A stretch of DNA of 51,746 nt, taken from assembly GCA_903835255.1 (NCBI GenBank), contig CAILMI010000017.1, positions 1-51,746 on the forward strand. The letters run 5' to 3'. Below the pieces are notes generated by a model, which searched no databases, was not told the origin of the DNA, and saw only the letters and a list, made by a program, of their open reading frames with translations. Below, one piece after another: positions 33,332 to 41,986 of this stretch (the first letter of the stretch is position 1; the number at the start of each line of letters is the position of its first letter). A program made the translations under genes and the position numbers. This stretch comes from an uncultured Verrucomicrobia subdivision 3 bacterium. Lineage in GTDB: Bacteria > Verrucomicrobiota > Verrucomicrobiia > Limisphaerales > UBA11358.

Positions 33332-34420
33332 ATGGCACACGTCAAATTGCACATCCCGGGACCGGTCGAAGTCAGCGAAAAAACCTTTCAGGCGTTCCGC
33401 TCGCCCATGGTCGGGCATCGTGGGCAGGGCTTCAAAGACCTCTACGCAAAAATTCAGCCGCAGCTCCAGCAGCTGCTTTACACGCGGCAGCTCGTTTATC
33501 TCTCTACCTCGTCGGCCTGGGGCGTCATGGAGGGCGCCGTGCGCAATCTCGTCCAGAAAAAAGTCCTCAACTGCATGTGCGGCGCCTTTTCGGACAAGTG
33601 GCTGGATGTGTCCAAGAAATGCGGCAAGTCAGCCGAGGCCCTTCAGGTCGAATGGGGCTCCCCCATCCGCGCTGAGGCGATCGACCGCAAGCTCGCCACC
33701 GGCGAATTCGACGCGCTCACCCTCATCCACAACGAAACCTCCACCGGCACCATGAGCCCGCTGTCGGAGATTGCGGCGCTCAAGAAAAAGTATCCCGAGG
33801 TGATGTTCATCGTGGACGCCGTCAGCTCGCTCACCGCGCTGCCTGTGAAGTTCGACGAGCTGGGCATCGACGTCCTGCTGGCGGGGACGCAGAAGGCGTT
33901 TGCCCTGCCGCCGGGGCTGACGGTGTTCACCGCCTCGCCCGCGGCGCTCGCCAAGGCGGCCACCGCCAAGGATCGCGGCTACTATTTCGACTTTGTCGAG
34001 TTCCAGAAAAACGCCGAGCAGAGCATGACGCCTAGCACGCCCAGCATCAGCCACATCTACGCCCTCTCCTCCAAGCTCGATGATTTCTTCGCCGAAGGCT
34101 TGGAGAACCGTTTTGCGCGCCATGCCAAGACCAACCAGCTCACGCGGGACTGGGCGGCGAAGCACGGCTTCAATCTTTTTCCCGAAAAGGGATACGAGTC
34201 CGTCACCCTCACCTGCGTCAGCAACGGCGCGCGTCCGGGCGGGCGCACGGTGGACGTGGCCAAGCTGCAAAAGCTCGTGAAAGACCAGGGATTTCTGATC
34301 GATGGCGGCTACGGGAAAATCAAGGGCACCACGTTCCGTCTTTCCAACATGGGCGACGAAACCGAGGCCACGATGAACCATCTCTACGCCGCGCTCGACC
34401 GGGCGATGGCGCAACTTTAA
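33332..34420 (+). CDS. Class V PLP aminotransferase (alanine-glyoxylate/serine type)
   Basis: Fold-type I enzyme of the alanine-glyoxylate, serine-pyruvate or phosphoserine group. Motifs: HIPGPVEVSEKTFQAF, MVGHRGQGFKDLY, IVDAVSSLTALPVKFDELGID (Asp162 binds the PLP nitrogen), and Schiff-base Lys188 in LLAGTQKAFALPPG. The length (362) is normal. The start is followed by a clean open frame and the gene ends 20 bp before a strong terminator. The adjacency to leuA is separated by that terminator, so a shared pathway is not implied. The substrate could be serine, alanine or phosphoserine. Confidence 0.9.
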   Translation: MAHVKLHIPGPVEVSEKTFQAFRSPMVGHRGQGFKDLYAKIQPQLQQLLYTRQLVYLSTSSAWGVMEGAVRNLVQKKVLNCMCGAFSDKWLDVSKKCGKSAEALQVEWGSPIRAEAIDRKLATGEFDALTLIHNETSTGTMSPLSEIAALKKKYPEVMFIVDAVSSLTALPVKFDELGIDVLLAGTQKAFALPPGLTVFTASPAALAKAATAKDRGYYFDFVEFQKNAEQSMTPSTPSISHIYALSSKLDDFFAEGLENRFARHAKTNQLTRDWAAKHGFNLFPEKGYESVTLTCVSNGARPGGRTVDVAKLQKLVKDQGFLIDGGYGKIKGTTFRLSNMGDETEATMNHLYAALDRAMAQL

Positions 34421-34440
34421 TATCGGAAGGATTGAGCAGG

Positions 34441-34479
34441 AACCGGCAATCCGCGTGGGGCGCGGGTTGCCGGTTTTTT
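34441..34479 (+). terminator. Rho-independent terminator after class V aminotransferase
   Basis: AACCGGCAA-CCGCG pairs with CGCGG-TTGCCGGTT around a short loop, with one mismatch, followed by TTTTTTG. Confidence 0.85.
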
Positions 34480-34537
34480 GATTCCGGCCTATTTCCGTGG
34501 CGGTCCTTTTACCCGGGAGCGCAAGCAGCGCCCTGTT

Positions 34538-34668
34538 TCAATCCCGAATGCCGAAGTAGGGAGTGGCATCGCGCTGCGATGGCCCCTGCGCCATATTAGG
34601 CGCGGAAGGAAATTTGAGGGCGTCCGTATGTGCCACCTCGGTGCGTTATCCTTCCAGGAAAAGCGCCG
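34538..34668. repeat. Interspersed repeat, copy E
   Basis: Starts with CCCGAATGCCGAAGTAGG, then GGCATCGCGCTGCGATGGCC. The stretch GCGCGGAAGG..TTTG..GGGCGTCCGT at 34,599-34,627 matches copy B at about 2,836-2,865 in the same orientation. It lies between a terminator and the leu promoter and holds no gene. Confidence 0.55.
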
Positions 34669-34677
34669 GGAAAAGAT

Positions 34678-34706
34678 TTGACCGGTCCCATCCCCCGCGC
34701 TAGCTT
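34678..34706 (+). promoter_or_regulatory. Promoter for the leu leader and leuA
   Basis: TTGACC (34,678-34,683), 17-bp spacer, TAGCTT (34,701-34,706). A start seven bases downstream would fall at about 34,713, which is the GTG of the leader ORF, implying a leaderless transcript. The -10 resembles the TAGTCT of the rpmB promoter. Confidence 0.55.
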
Positions 34707-34712
34707 GGCCCC

Positions 34713-34778
34713 GTGAATCACTCTCTTAATCTGCACTTAATCCTAGCGCTGCCCCGCAGCGCGGCAGTCGGGCTTTGA
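34713..34778 (+). CDS. leuL: leu leader peptide (attenuator)
   Basis: A 21-codon ORF starting GTG AAT CAC TCT CTT. It contains six Leu codons at 34,725 (CTT), 34,731 (CTG), 34,737 (TTA), 34,743 (CTA), 34,749 (CTG) and 34,773 (CTT), including the likely rare TTA and CTA. An in-frame TAG at 34,701 means the GTG is the only start that includes the cluster. No Shine-Dalgarno is seen, in line with a leaderless start. It ends ..ALPRSAAVGL just before a terminator. Ribosome stalling at Leu codons would report charged tRNA-Leu. It is the translated sensor of leuA attenuation; inference from architecture. Confidence 0.75.
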   Translation: MNHSLNLHLILALPRSAAVGL

Positions 34779-34833
34779 TTCATTCAACCGAATTTAACAA
34801 ACCCACTGCCGGATTGGCGGTGGGTTTTTTTTT
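34749..34833 (+). promoter_or_regulatory. Attenuator: alternative hairpins and terminator before leuA
   Basis: Four segments can pair in turn: CTGCC (34,749-34,753), CGGCAGT (34,762-34,768), ACTGCC (34,805-34,810) and GGCGGT (34,816-34,821). The 3:4 hairpin is a perfect 10-bp stem (ACCCACTGCC / GGCGGTGGGT, loop GGATT) followed by nine Ts, a strong terminator. The 2:3 pairing would be the antiterminator; 1:2 would protect the terminator when the ribosome is absent. Segment 1 and 2 lie inside the leader ORF. Confidence 0.75.
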
Positions 34834-34952
34834 GAAACACGGATGGAACCTAATCGGAAAAGAATCCGGACCTCAGTGGCCGGCGCGAAGTGGAGCGGGT
34901 GGCCGGCCGGGGGTTTTCCCGGATAATCCGGCACCCCTTAAAATCCCTAGTT

Positions 34953-36608
34953 ATGTACAAAGATCCGTCTAAGAAATACCGCCCGTTCCCGCAGATTGCC
35001 CTGCCCGACCGCCAGTGGCCCAGCCGCGTCCTCACGAAGGCTCCGCGGTGGTGCAGCGTGGATCTGCGCGATGGCAATCAGGCGCTTGCCGTGCCGATGA
35101 ACATCTCCCAGAAACTGGAGCTGTTCCAGACGCTCCTGAAGGTCGGGTTCAAGGAAATTGAGGTCGGCTTCCCCTCCGCCTCCAACACGGAATTCGCCTT
35201 CAACCGCCTGCTCATCGAGAAGGGCCATGTCCCCGATGACGTCTGGCTGCAGGTGCTGGTGCCGGCCCGCGAAGATCTCATCGAGCGCACCATCGAATCC
35301 CTCGCCGGCGCCAAGCGAGTGATCATCCACATGTACAACTCCACCTCGCCGGCGCAGCGCCGCGTCGTCTTCGGCAAGTCGAAGAATGAAATCACGGCCA
35401 TCGCCGTCCAGGGCGCCCGGTGGATCCGGGAGCGGCTGCCCCGCCTTCAGGGCGCCGAGGTGATGCTCCAGTATTCGCCCGAAAGCTTCAGCATGACGGA
35501 GGTGGACTATGCCCGGGAAATTTCTGAAGCCGTCATGGACGTGTGGCAGCCGACGCCCCAGCGCCCGATGATTTTAAACCTGCCGGACACGGTGGAGGTG
35601 GCCACGCCCAACGTCCACGCCGACCAGATTGAATGGATGTGCCGCCACCTCCGAAACCGGGAGTCGCTCATCATCTCCCTCCACACCCACAATGACCGCA
35701 GCACCGGCGTGGCGGCCACGGAACTCGGACTGCTCGCGGGAGCGGACCGCGTGGAGGGCACCCTGTTCGGCAATGGCGAGCGGACCGGCAATCTGGACAT
35801 CGTCACCGTCGCACTCAACCTCTACATGCAGGGCATTGACCCGCAGCTGGACTTCAGCGACATCGGAAAAATCCGCGATGTGTATGAGCGCTGCACAGGT
35901 CTGACCGTGCCGCCGCGCCAGCCGTATGCGGGCGAACTGGTCTTCACCGCCTTCAGCGGCTCGCACCAGGATGCGATCAAAAAGGGCCTGGCCGAGCGCC
36001 AAACCGCTGCCCCCGCGTACTGGGACGTGCCCTACTTGACGATTGACCCGGCGGACATCGGGCGGGAATACCGGGAGGTCATCCGCGTTAATTCCCAGTC
36101 CGGCAAGGGCGGCGTGGCCTATCTGCTTGAAAGCGAATTCGGCATCCAGCTGCCCAAGGACATGCAGCGCGAGTTCGGACCCATCGCCAACGACGCGGTG
36201 GACCGTCTGGGACGGGAGGTCAGCGGCGCCGAACTCAAGGCGATGTTCTGGCGGGAATATGTCGAGCGGAATTCGCCTTGGACGCTGCTGGGGTTTGAGA
36301 CGGAAAGCAAAAACGGAATGGTGAAATGCCAAGCGCACTTGCTGCAGGACGGACGGAAGGTGCCTCTGTCCGGCGAGGGGAACGGTCCGCTCGCGGCGCT
36401 CGTCCAGGGTTTTGGCAGCCTCGGCATTCCCCGTTTTGAAATCACCAATTACAGCGAGCACGCCTTGGATTCGGGCGAGGCCGCGGCCGCGATTTCCTAC
36501 ATCCAGATCAAGACCGCCGCCGGCAAGAGCCTCTGGGGTGCGGGCGTGGACACCAACATTGAGCTCGCCTCGGTGCGCGCCGTCTTAAGCGCCCTGAACC
36601 GGTCGTGA
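34953..36608 (+). CDS. leuA: 2-isopropylmalate synthase
   Basis: First committed step of leucine synthesis: acetyl-CoA plus 2-ketoisovalerate. The catalytic domain has VDLRDGNQAL, GFKEIEVGFPSAS and the metal-binding LHTHNDRSTGVAATELGLLAGADRVEGTLFGNGERTGN region. The C-terminal ~120 residues (from ~430) form the allosteric LeuA dimer domain (ESKNGMVKCQAHLLQDG, VPLSGEGNGPLAALVQGF), so leucine feedback inhibition is expected. It is the long (552 aa) actinobacterial/fungal-like LeuA type, starting MYKDPSKKYRPFP. ATG 34,953 is preferred to the open frame from 34,890. Expression should be controlled by the attenuator 120 bp upstream. Confidence 0.96.
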   Translation: MYKDPSKKYRPFPQIALPDRQWPSRVLTKAPRWCSVDLRDGNQALAVPMNISQKLELFQTLLKVGFKEIEVGFPSASNTEFAFNRLLIEKGHVPDDVWLQVLVPAREDLIERTIESLAGAKRVIIHMYNSTSPAQRRVVFGKSKNEITAIAVQGARWIRERLPRLQGAEVMLQYSPESFSMTEVDYAREISEAVMDVWQPTPQRPMILNLPDTVEVATPNVHADQIEWMCRHLRNRESLIISLHTHNDRSTGVAATELGLLAGADRVEGTLFGNGERTGNLDIVTVALNLYMQGIDPQLDFSDIGKIRDVYERCTGLTVPPRQPYAGELVFTAFSGSHQDAIKKGLAERQTAAPAYWDVPYLTIDPADIGREYREVIRVNSQSGKGGVAYLLESEFGIQLPKDMQREFGPIANDAVDRLGREVSGAELKAMFWREYVERNSPWTLLGFETESKNGMVKCQAHLLQDGRKVPLSGEGNGPLAALVQGFGSLGIPRFEITNYSEHALDSGEAAAAISYIQIKTAAGKSLWGAGVDTNIELASVRAVLSALNRS

Positions 36609-36693
36609 TCGGCCCGTAAGCCGCCAAAAGTAGCGCCAAAAGTAGCCGTTGCACTTCCCCGCAATTCTGGGGATAGTGGCTCCCATAACTCCC

Positions 36694-37347
36694 ATGAAAA
36701 TCCTGGTCATTGATGTCGGAGGCACCCACGTGAAAGTCATCGCCACCGGCCGCCGCACCCCGCTCAAAATCCCATCCAGCCCCACCCTGACAGCCCGCCA
36801 GATGGTCGAGAGCGTGCGCGCCGCCACGGCCGGCTGGCGCTACGACGCGGTCTCCATCGGCTTTCCCGGCCCGGTGTCCGACCACCGGCCCGCCCGCGAA
36901 CCGCACAACCTCGGCGGGGGTTGGGTCCGATTCCCCTTCCCCAAGGCCTTTGGCTGCCCAGTAAAAATCATCAACGACGCCGCCATGCAAGCCCTGGGGA
37001 GCCATCAGGGGGGGCAGATGCTTTTCCTCGGCCTGGGCACCGGCCTGGGTTCGGCGATGATTCATCACGGGGACGTTGTGCCCCTGGAGCTGGCGCATCT
37101 GCCCTATAAAAACGGGCGGTCCTATGAGGACTACGCCGGGCTGGCGGGATTGAAGCGGCTGGGGAAAAAGAAGTGGCGCCGGCACGTGGCGACCATCGTC
37201 GCGCAGCTCCGGGCCGCGCTTCAGGCGGACTATGTTGTGCTGGGCGGCGGCAATGCGCGCCTGATGGAAATCCTGCCGCCGGACACGCGGGCTGGGGATA
37301 ACGCCAACGCCTTTCGCGGCGGGTTCCGGCTTTGGGAAAAAAAATGA
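36694..37347 (+). CDS. ROK-type glucokinase, polyphosphate-glucokinase-like
   Basis: Sugar kinase with the DVGGTHVKV phosphate loop (residues 7-15), SIGFPGPV, catalytic Asp95 in KIINDAAMQALG, and FLGLGTGLGSAM. The short length (217 aa) and lack of the zinc-binding CXCGXXGC motif resemble strictly polyphosphate- or ATP/polyP-dependent glucokinases rather than classic ROK. It overlaps the glucosidase gene by 4 bp (ATGA at 37,344-37,347), so it very likely phosphorylates the glucose the glucosidase releases. The phosphoryl donor is inferred, not proven. Confidence 0.82.
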   Translation: MKILVIDVGGTHVKVIATGRRTPLKIPSSPTLTARQMVESVRAATAGWRYDAVSIGFPGPVSDHRPAREPHNLGGGWVRFPFPKAFGCPVKIINDAAMQALGSHQGGQMLFLGLGTGLGSAMIHHGDVVPLELAHLPYKNGRSYEDYAGLAGLKRLGKKKWRRHVATIVAQLRAALQADYVVLGGGNARLMEILPPDTRAGDNANAFRGGFRLWEKK

Positions 37348-40049
37348 ACCCCGAAAAACAGCGGCTGCAAGAAGCAGGCGGGAGCCGCAAAAAATGGCGG
37401 CGCTGGGGGCCTTACCTGGCCGAACGCCAATGGGGCACGGTACGCGAGGATTATTCCCCGGACGGCACGGCCTGGGACTATTTCCCCCACGACCACGCGC
37501 GCAGCCGGGCGTATCGCTGGGGCGAGGACGGGATTGCGGGCCTGTGCGATGACCATCAGCATCTCTGTCTCTCGCTGGCGCTGTGGAACGGCCGGGACCC
37601 GATTCTCAAGGAGCGCCTGTTCGGCCTGAACAATGCCGAGGGCAACCACGGCGAGGACGTCAAGGAGTTGTATTATTATCTCGACGCCACGCCGACCCAC
37701 TCCTACCTGAAAATGCTCTACAAGTATCCGCAGCGGGAGTTTCCCTACGCGGAACTGGTGGCTGAAAACGCCCGGCGCAAGGCCCAGCCAGACGCGCCTG
37801 AATTCGAACTGCTGGATTCAGGGGTGTTTGACGAGGACCGCTACTTCGATGTGTTCGTCGAATACGCCAAGGCCGGACCGGACGACCTGCTCATGCGGGT
37901 GACCGCGCACAACCGCGGCCCGGAAGCGGCCGAGATCCACCTGCTGCCGCAGCTGTGGTTTCGAAACACCTGGTCCTGGAATTCCGATGCGGCCAAACCG
38001 GAGATCTCCCTCACCAACCGCGACGTGGTGGTGGAAAACCATCCGCATCTGGGCACCTACAATCTCTACTCGGACGGCGACCCGGAGCTATTGTTTTGCG
38101 ATAATGAAACCAACGTGCGCCGCCTGCAGGGCCAGCCGGGGGCGGCCGGCTATTTCAAGGACGCCTTCCACGAATACCTGGTGGATGGCAACACGGCCGC
38201 GGTCAATCCGCACTGCATCGGCACCAAAGTCGGCCTTCATCACCGGCGGGTCATCCCCGCCGGCGGCTCCACCCAGATCCGCCTGCGCCTCGCCAAACCG
38301 GTTGCCGGCAAACCCTTTGCGGATTTCGACGCCCTGTTCGCCCAGCGCCTCGCGGAGGCCGATGACTTTTACTCCGAATTGCAACACGGCATCCGGTCGG
38401 CGGACGCGCGCCTGGTGCAGCGGCAGGCCTTTGCCGGGATGATCTGGAGCAAGCAGTTTTATTACTACGACGTGCGCGAATGGATCAAGGGGGACAAGGC
38501 CCAGCCGCCGCCGCCGCCCGGACGCCGGCACGGGCGCAACTTCGAGTGGCTGCACCTCAACAACGCCGACATTCTCTCGATGCCGGACAAGTGGGAGTAT
38601 CCGTGGTACGCGGCGTGGGATCTGGTGTTCCACTGCATCCCCCTCGCGCTGGTGGATCCGGAGTTTGCCAAGGGGCAGCTCGTGCTGCTCACGCGCGAGT
38701 GGTACATGCATCCCAATGGACAGCTGCCGGCCTACGAATGGGCGTTCGGCGATGTGAACCCGCCCGTCCACGCCTGGGCGACCTTCCGCGTCTTTCAAAT
38801 GGACCGCAAGGAGCGGCGCAAAACCAAGCCGGGCGACAAGGGGGACCTCGCGTTTCTCGAGCGGGTGTTCCACAAGCTCATGCTGAATTTCACCTGGTGG
38901 GTGAATCGCAAGGACGCACAGAACCGCAACATTTTCCAGGGAGGCTTCCTCGGCCTGGACAACATCGGCGTGTTCGACCGCAGCGCGCCCCTACCGACCG
39001 GCGGCCACATCAACCAGGCCGACGGCACAAGCTGGATGGCGATGTATTGCCTGAACATGCTCCAGATCTCGATCGAGCTCGCACGGCACAACAAGGTCTA
39101 CGAGGACATTGCCACCAAATTTTTCGAGCATTTCCTAAACATTGCCGTGGCCATCAATGGCGCAGAAAACGGCGCGCTCGGATTGTGGGACAACGAGGAC
39201 GAATTCTATTACGACCACCTCAGCCTCGCCGACGGACGCAATCTGCCCATGAAGGTGCGGTCCATGGTGGGGCTGATCCCGCTGTTCGCCGTGGAGGTGC
39301 TGTGCCCCAACCTGCTCAAGGAGGTGCCGGCTTTCGCCAGCCGCATGGAATGGTATCTCAATCACCGGCCCGATCTGGCCCAGCTCGTTTCGCGCTGGCA
39401 GGAACGCGGCACGGGCGAACGCCACCTGCTCTCGCTCCTCCGCGGGCACCGGATGAAATGCCTGCTCCGGCGGATGCTCGATGAGACCGAATTTTTGAGC
39501 GACCACGGCGTGCGCGCCCTCTCCAAAATCCACGAGCAAAAACCCTACCGCCTGGAATGCGACGGCACCCTGCACGAGGTGAAATACTGGCCCGCCGAGT
39601 CGCTCACCGGACTGTTCGGCGGCAACTCCAACTGGCGCGGCCCGGTCTGGATGCCGGTGAATTATCTGCTGATCGAATCGCTGCAGAAATTTCACCACTA
39701 TTACGGCAACGATTTCAAGGTCGAATGCCCCGCCGGCTCCGGTCAATTCATGACCCTCAACGACGTCGCCAACGAACTTGCCCACCGCCTGACACGGCTG
39801 TTTTTAAAGGGCAAGGACGGCCAGCGGCCGGTGTTGAAATCTCATTCGAAACTCGCAACCGATCCGCACTTCAAAGATTACGTCCTGTTCCACGAATATT
39901 TCCATGGCGACACCGGACGCGGCGTCGGCGCCTCCCACCAGACCGGGTGGACCGGCCTGGTGGCTAAACTGCTGCAGCCGCGGCACACCTCTCACCCCAC
40001 CCCGTCGCCCCACAGCCACGCATCTTCGGACCAGCCGGCCCAGCCCTAA
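37344..40049 (+). CDS. GH63-like glucosidase
   Basis: A 901-residue cytoplasmic (no signal peptide) glycoside hydrolase of the GH63 family found with an (alpha/alpha)6 barrel. Recognised segments: [36 protein letters not shown] near the N-terminus (res ~25-60), a beta-rich domain to ~340, then the barrel with [53 protein letters not shown] and [16 protein letters not shown]. Bacterial relatives act on alpha-glucosides such as glucosylglycerate or mannosylglycerate. The exact substrate is unknown. Coupled to the upstream sugar kinase through an ATGA overlap. The C-terminal ~20 residues are His/Ser/Pro-rich. Confidence 0.85.
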   Translation: MNPEKQRLQEAGGSRKKWRRWGPYLAERQWGTVREDYSPDGTAWDYFPHDHARSRAYRWGEDGIAGLCDDHQHLCLSLALWNGRDPILKERLFGLNNAEGNHGEDVKELYYYLDATPTHSYLKMLYKYPQREFPYAELVAENARRKAQPDAPEFELLDSGVFDEDRYFDVFVEYAKAGPDDLLMRVTAHNRGPEAAEIHLLPQLWFRNTWSWNSDAAKPEISLTNRDVVVENHPHLGTYNLYSDGDPELLFCDNETNVRRLQGQPGAAGYFKDAFHEYLVDGNTAAVNPHCIGTKVGLHHRRVIPAGGSTQIRLRLAKPVAGKPFADFDALFAQRLAEADDFYSELQHGIRSADARLVQRQAFAGMIWSKQFYYYDVREWIKGDKAQPPPPPGRRHGRNFEWLHLNNADILSMPDKWEYPWYAAWDLVFHCIPLALVDPEFAKGQLVLLTREWYMHPNGQLPAYEWAFGDVNPPVHAWATFRVFQMDRKERRKTKPGDKGDLAFLERVFHKLMLNFTWWVNRKDAQNRNIFQGGFLGLDNIGVFDRSAPLPTGGHINQADGTSWMAMYCLNMLQISIELARHNKVYEDIATKFFEHFLNIAVAINGAENGALGLWDNEDEFYYDHLSLADGRNLPMKVRSMVGLIPLFAVEVLCPNLLKEVPAFASRMEWYLNHRPDLAQLVSRWQERGTGERHLLSLLRGHRMKCLLRRMLDETEFLSDHGVRALSKIHEQKPYRLECDGTLHEVKYWPAESLTGLFGGNSNWRGPVWMPVNYLLIESLQKFHHYYGNDFKVECPAGSGQFMTLNDVANELAHRLTRLFLKGKDGQRPVLKSHSKLATDPHFKDYVLFHEYFHGDTGRGVGASHQTGWTGLVAKLLQPRHTSHPTPSPHSHASSDQPAQP

Positions 40050-40244
40050 ACGGCATCCGTCAGGAAGACCGCCACGACGAATAAGGCGCCTGACCTCATA
40101 TAATCGTCGGCTGTCCGTTGACGTTGACCGGAGAACGGCCACTTCGGCCACTTACAGGAGGAAGCTTTTAATCATCCAGAGAAAACTGGCTGCCCCGATT
40201 CCGGCGGCTAAAACCAGAAAACTTTTCTCCCGCGCGGCGGCAGT

Positions 40245-41459
40245 TTAGAGCATATGGCAGAACATCGCGTCGCGGAGCTTGGGCTCAAACCAGGTGCTCT
40301 TGGGAGGCATGATGCCGCCGGCGTCGGCGATAGTCATCAAATCCTCGATGCTCGTCGGGAACATGCTGAACGCGCAGGCGTACTCGCCGCTGTCCACCAA
40401 CCTCTCCAGCTCCGCGGTGCCGCGGATGCCGCCGACGAAATTGATCTTCTTGCTGGTGCGCGGATCGTCAATGCCGAACAGCGGCGCGAGGACCTGCTTT
40501 TGCAGCAGCGTCACATCCAGCTGCTCGATCGGGTCGTCGCCGGCGATCCGCTTCGGCTTGAACGTGAGGGTGTGCCAGCGGCCATTCATGAAAAAGCCCA
40601 GCTCATGCTTGCGCGTCGGGGTGGCGCTCCCGAGCCGGACGATGCTGAAAACTTCCTCCAGCTTTTTCAGCAGTTCCGCGGGCGTCAGGCCGTTCAAATC
40701 TTTCAGCACCCGGTTGTAGGGCAGGATCTGCATCTGGTTGTGCGGGAAAATCACGGTGAGAAACTGGCCGCTGTGCCCCCCGCCCTGACGCGACTGAAAG
40801 ACCCGCGCCGCCGCCGCGCTGCGATGATGCCCGTCGGCAATGTACAGAAACGGGATCTGTGCGAACTGCGCTCCGATGAACTGGATCCCCTCCGCATCGG
40901 CCACCGTCCACGCGGTGTGGCGCACGCCATCCTTGCCCGTGAAATCCACGGACGGCGTCCCGGCAGTTTTCCGGGCGACAAATTCATCCAGCGCGGCGCT
41001 GGCGCGGTAGGTCAGGAACACCGGGCCGGTCTGGGAATCCAGCGCCTCGATGTGGCGCACGCGGTCGTCCTCCTTGTCCGGGCGGGTGAACTCGTGCTTC
41101 TTGATGATGCCGCCCAGGTATTCCGCGCAGCTTGCCGCCGCGACCAGCCCCACCTGCGCATGCCCGCCCATGATTTGGCGGTAAAGATAAAAGGCCGGCG
41201 CCGCATCCTGTTTCAGCGCGCCCCGGGCGATCAGCTGTTGGAAGTTTTCCCGGCCCTTGGCATAGACCGCCGGCGAATAAAGGTCCGCGCCCGGGGGCAG
41301 GTCAATCTCCGGCTTGCTGACATGCAGGAAGCTCAAGGGATTGCCTTCCGCCATCTGCCGGGCTTCGTCCGACGACATGACGTCGTAGGGCAGCTCGCAG
41401 ATCTGGGCGGCAAGTTCGGGCTGGGGTCGCAGGGCTTGAAACGGTTGAATGGTAGCCAT
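40245..41459 (-). CDS. DUF1015-family protein
   Basis: A 404-residue cytoplasmic protein of the widespread DUF1015 family. Recognised blocks: PFQALRPQPELAAQICELPYDVMSSDEAR, FLHVSKPEIDLPPG, YLYRQ, HEFTRPDKEDDRVRHIEAL, the strongly conserved YIADGHHRSAAAARV (His and Asp suggest a metal or phosphate site) and FPHNQMQILPYNRVLKDLNGL. The biochemical function is not established; members sit near serine or cofactor genes in many bacteria. It is convergent with the GH63 gene, with a 195-bp gap between, and divergent from rpmB. Confidence 0.88.
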   Translation of the reverse strand: MATIQPFQALRPQPELAAQICELPYDVMSSDEARQMAEGNPLSFLHVSKPEIDLPPGADLYSPAVYAKGRENFQQLIARGALKQDAAPAFYLYRQIMGGHAQVGLVAAASCAEYLGGIIKKHEFTRPDKEDDRVRHIEALDSQTGPVFLTYRASAALDEFVARKTAGTPSVDFTGKDGVRHTAWTVADAEGIQFIGAQFAQIPFLYIADGHHRSAAAARVFQSRQGGGHSGQFLTVIFPHNQMQILPYNRVLKDLNGLTPAELLKKLEEVFSIVRLGSATPTRKHELGFFMNGRWHTLTFKPKRIAGDDPIEQLDVTLLQKQVLAPLFGIDDPRTSKKINFVGGIRGTAELERLVDSGEYACAFSMFPTSIEDLMTIADAGGIMPPKSTWFEPKLRDAMFCHML

Positions 41460-41523
41460 AAATAAGAGGGACGAGGATACGAATGACGCCGATCAAAGGC
41501 ACGCACATTTACGGAAATAATGC

Positions 41524-41551
41524 TTGCAACGCGGCGCGCGACGGCTAGTCT
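41524..41551 (+). promoter_or_regulatory. rpmB promoter
   Basis: TTGCAA (41,524-41,529), 16-bp spacer, TAGTCT (41,546-41,551). The rpmB ATG at 41,579 lies 27 bp downstream, preceded by AAGG as ribosome binding site. Confidence 0.55.
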
Positions 41552-41578
41552 GTGCAGCCTTTTAACAAGGGAAATTTT

Positions 41579-41851
41579 ATGGCACGCATCTGTGAATTGA
41601 CCGGCAAACGCCCGATGAAAGGCAGCATCATCTGGCGCAGTGGTAAATCGAAAAAAAGCGGCGGTATCGGCACGCACATCACCGCGATCACCAAGCGCAA
41701 GTTCCATGTGAACCTGCAACGGGTGAAGGCGCTCCTGCCCAGCGGCGAGGTCCGCTACATCCGCGTGGCCGCCAACGCCCTCAAAAAGGGCCTGGTCGTC
41801 AAAGCCCCCAAGCGGACTTGGAAAAAAGGCGACGTGGCCAAGAAGGCCTGA
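41579..41851 (+). CDS. rpmB: 50S ribosomal protein L28
   Basis: Structural protein of the large ribosomal subunit. A 90-residue basic protein with the family start MARICELTGKRPMKG and the block FHVNLQRVKALLPSGEVRYIRVAANALKKG. Cys5 is the only Cys, so this is not the full zinc-binding four-Cys form. The ATG at 41,579 follows AAGGGAAATTTT; the open frame from 41,552 overlaps the predicted promoter. It is monocistronic with its own promoter and terminator; rpmG, often adjacent, is not here. Confidence 0.96.
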   Translation: MARICELTGKRPMKGSIIWRSGKSKKSGGIGTHITAITKRKFHVNLQRVKALLPSGEVRYIRVAANALKKGLVVKAPKRTWKKGDVAKKA

Positions 41852-41870
41852 CGCCCGGTTAGATTTCAAG

Positions 41871-41903
41871 AAAAGCGAGGTCCTCAGGACCTCGCTTTTT
41901 TCT
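41871..41903 (+). terminator. Rho-independent terminator of rpmB
   Basis: AAAAGCGAGGTCC pairs perfectly with GGACCTCGCTTTT around TCA, followed by a T-run (TTTTTTC). Symmetric A and T tails mean it could act for both strands. Confidence 0.92.
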
Positions 41904-41924
41904 TTGGCTGGCCGCCCGCCCCGG

Positions 41925-41986
41925 CCTGTGCCGCGCTGTCCCTCCCCTGAGCGAGGCGCCGCTTTGGCGTTCGGCCTTAAAAGGCT
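41925..41986. repeat. Partial interspersed repeat, copy F
   Basis: The end CGCTTTGGCGTTCGGCCTTAAA matches the right terminus of copy D (CTTCGACGTTCGGCTTAAA). Upstream is GC-rich sequence resembling the interior of D. It lies between the rpmB terminator and the SUI1 gene stop. Confidence 0.4.

Noticed and set aside
40050-40244. Perfect AGGAGG at about 40,158 followed by an open 25-codon frame ending at 40,248
   Set aside because: No ATG, GTG or TTG at a suitable distance after the AGGAGG, and the gap is between convergent genes.
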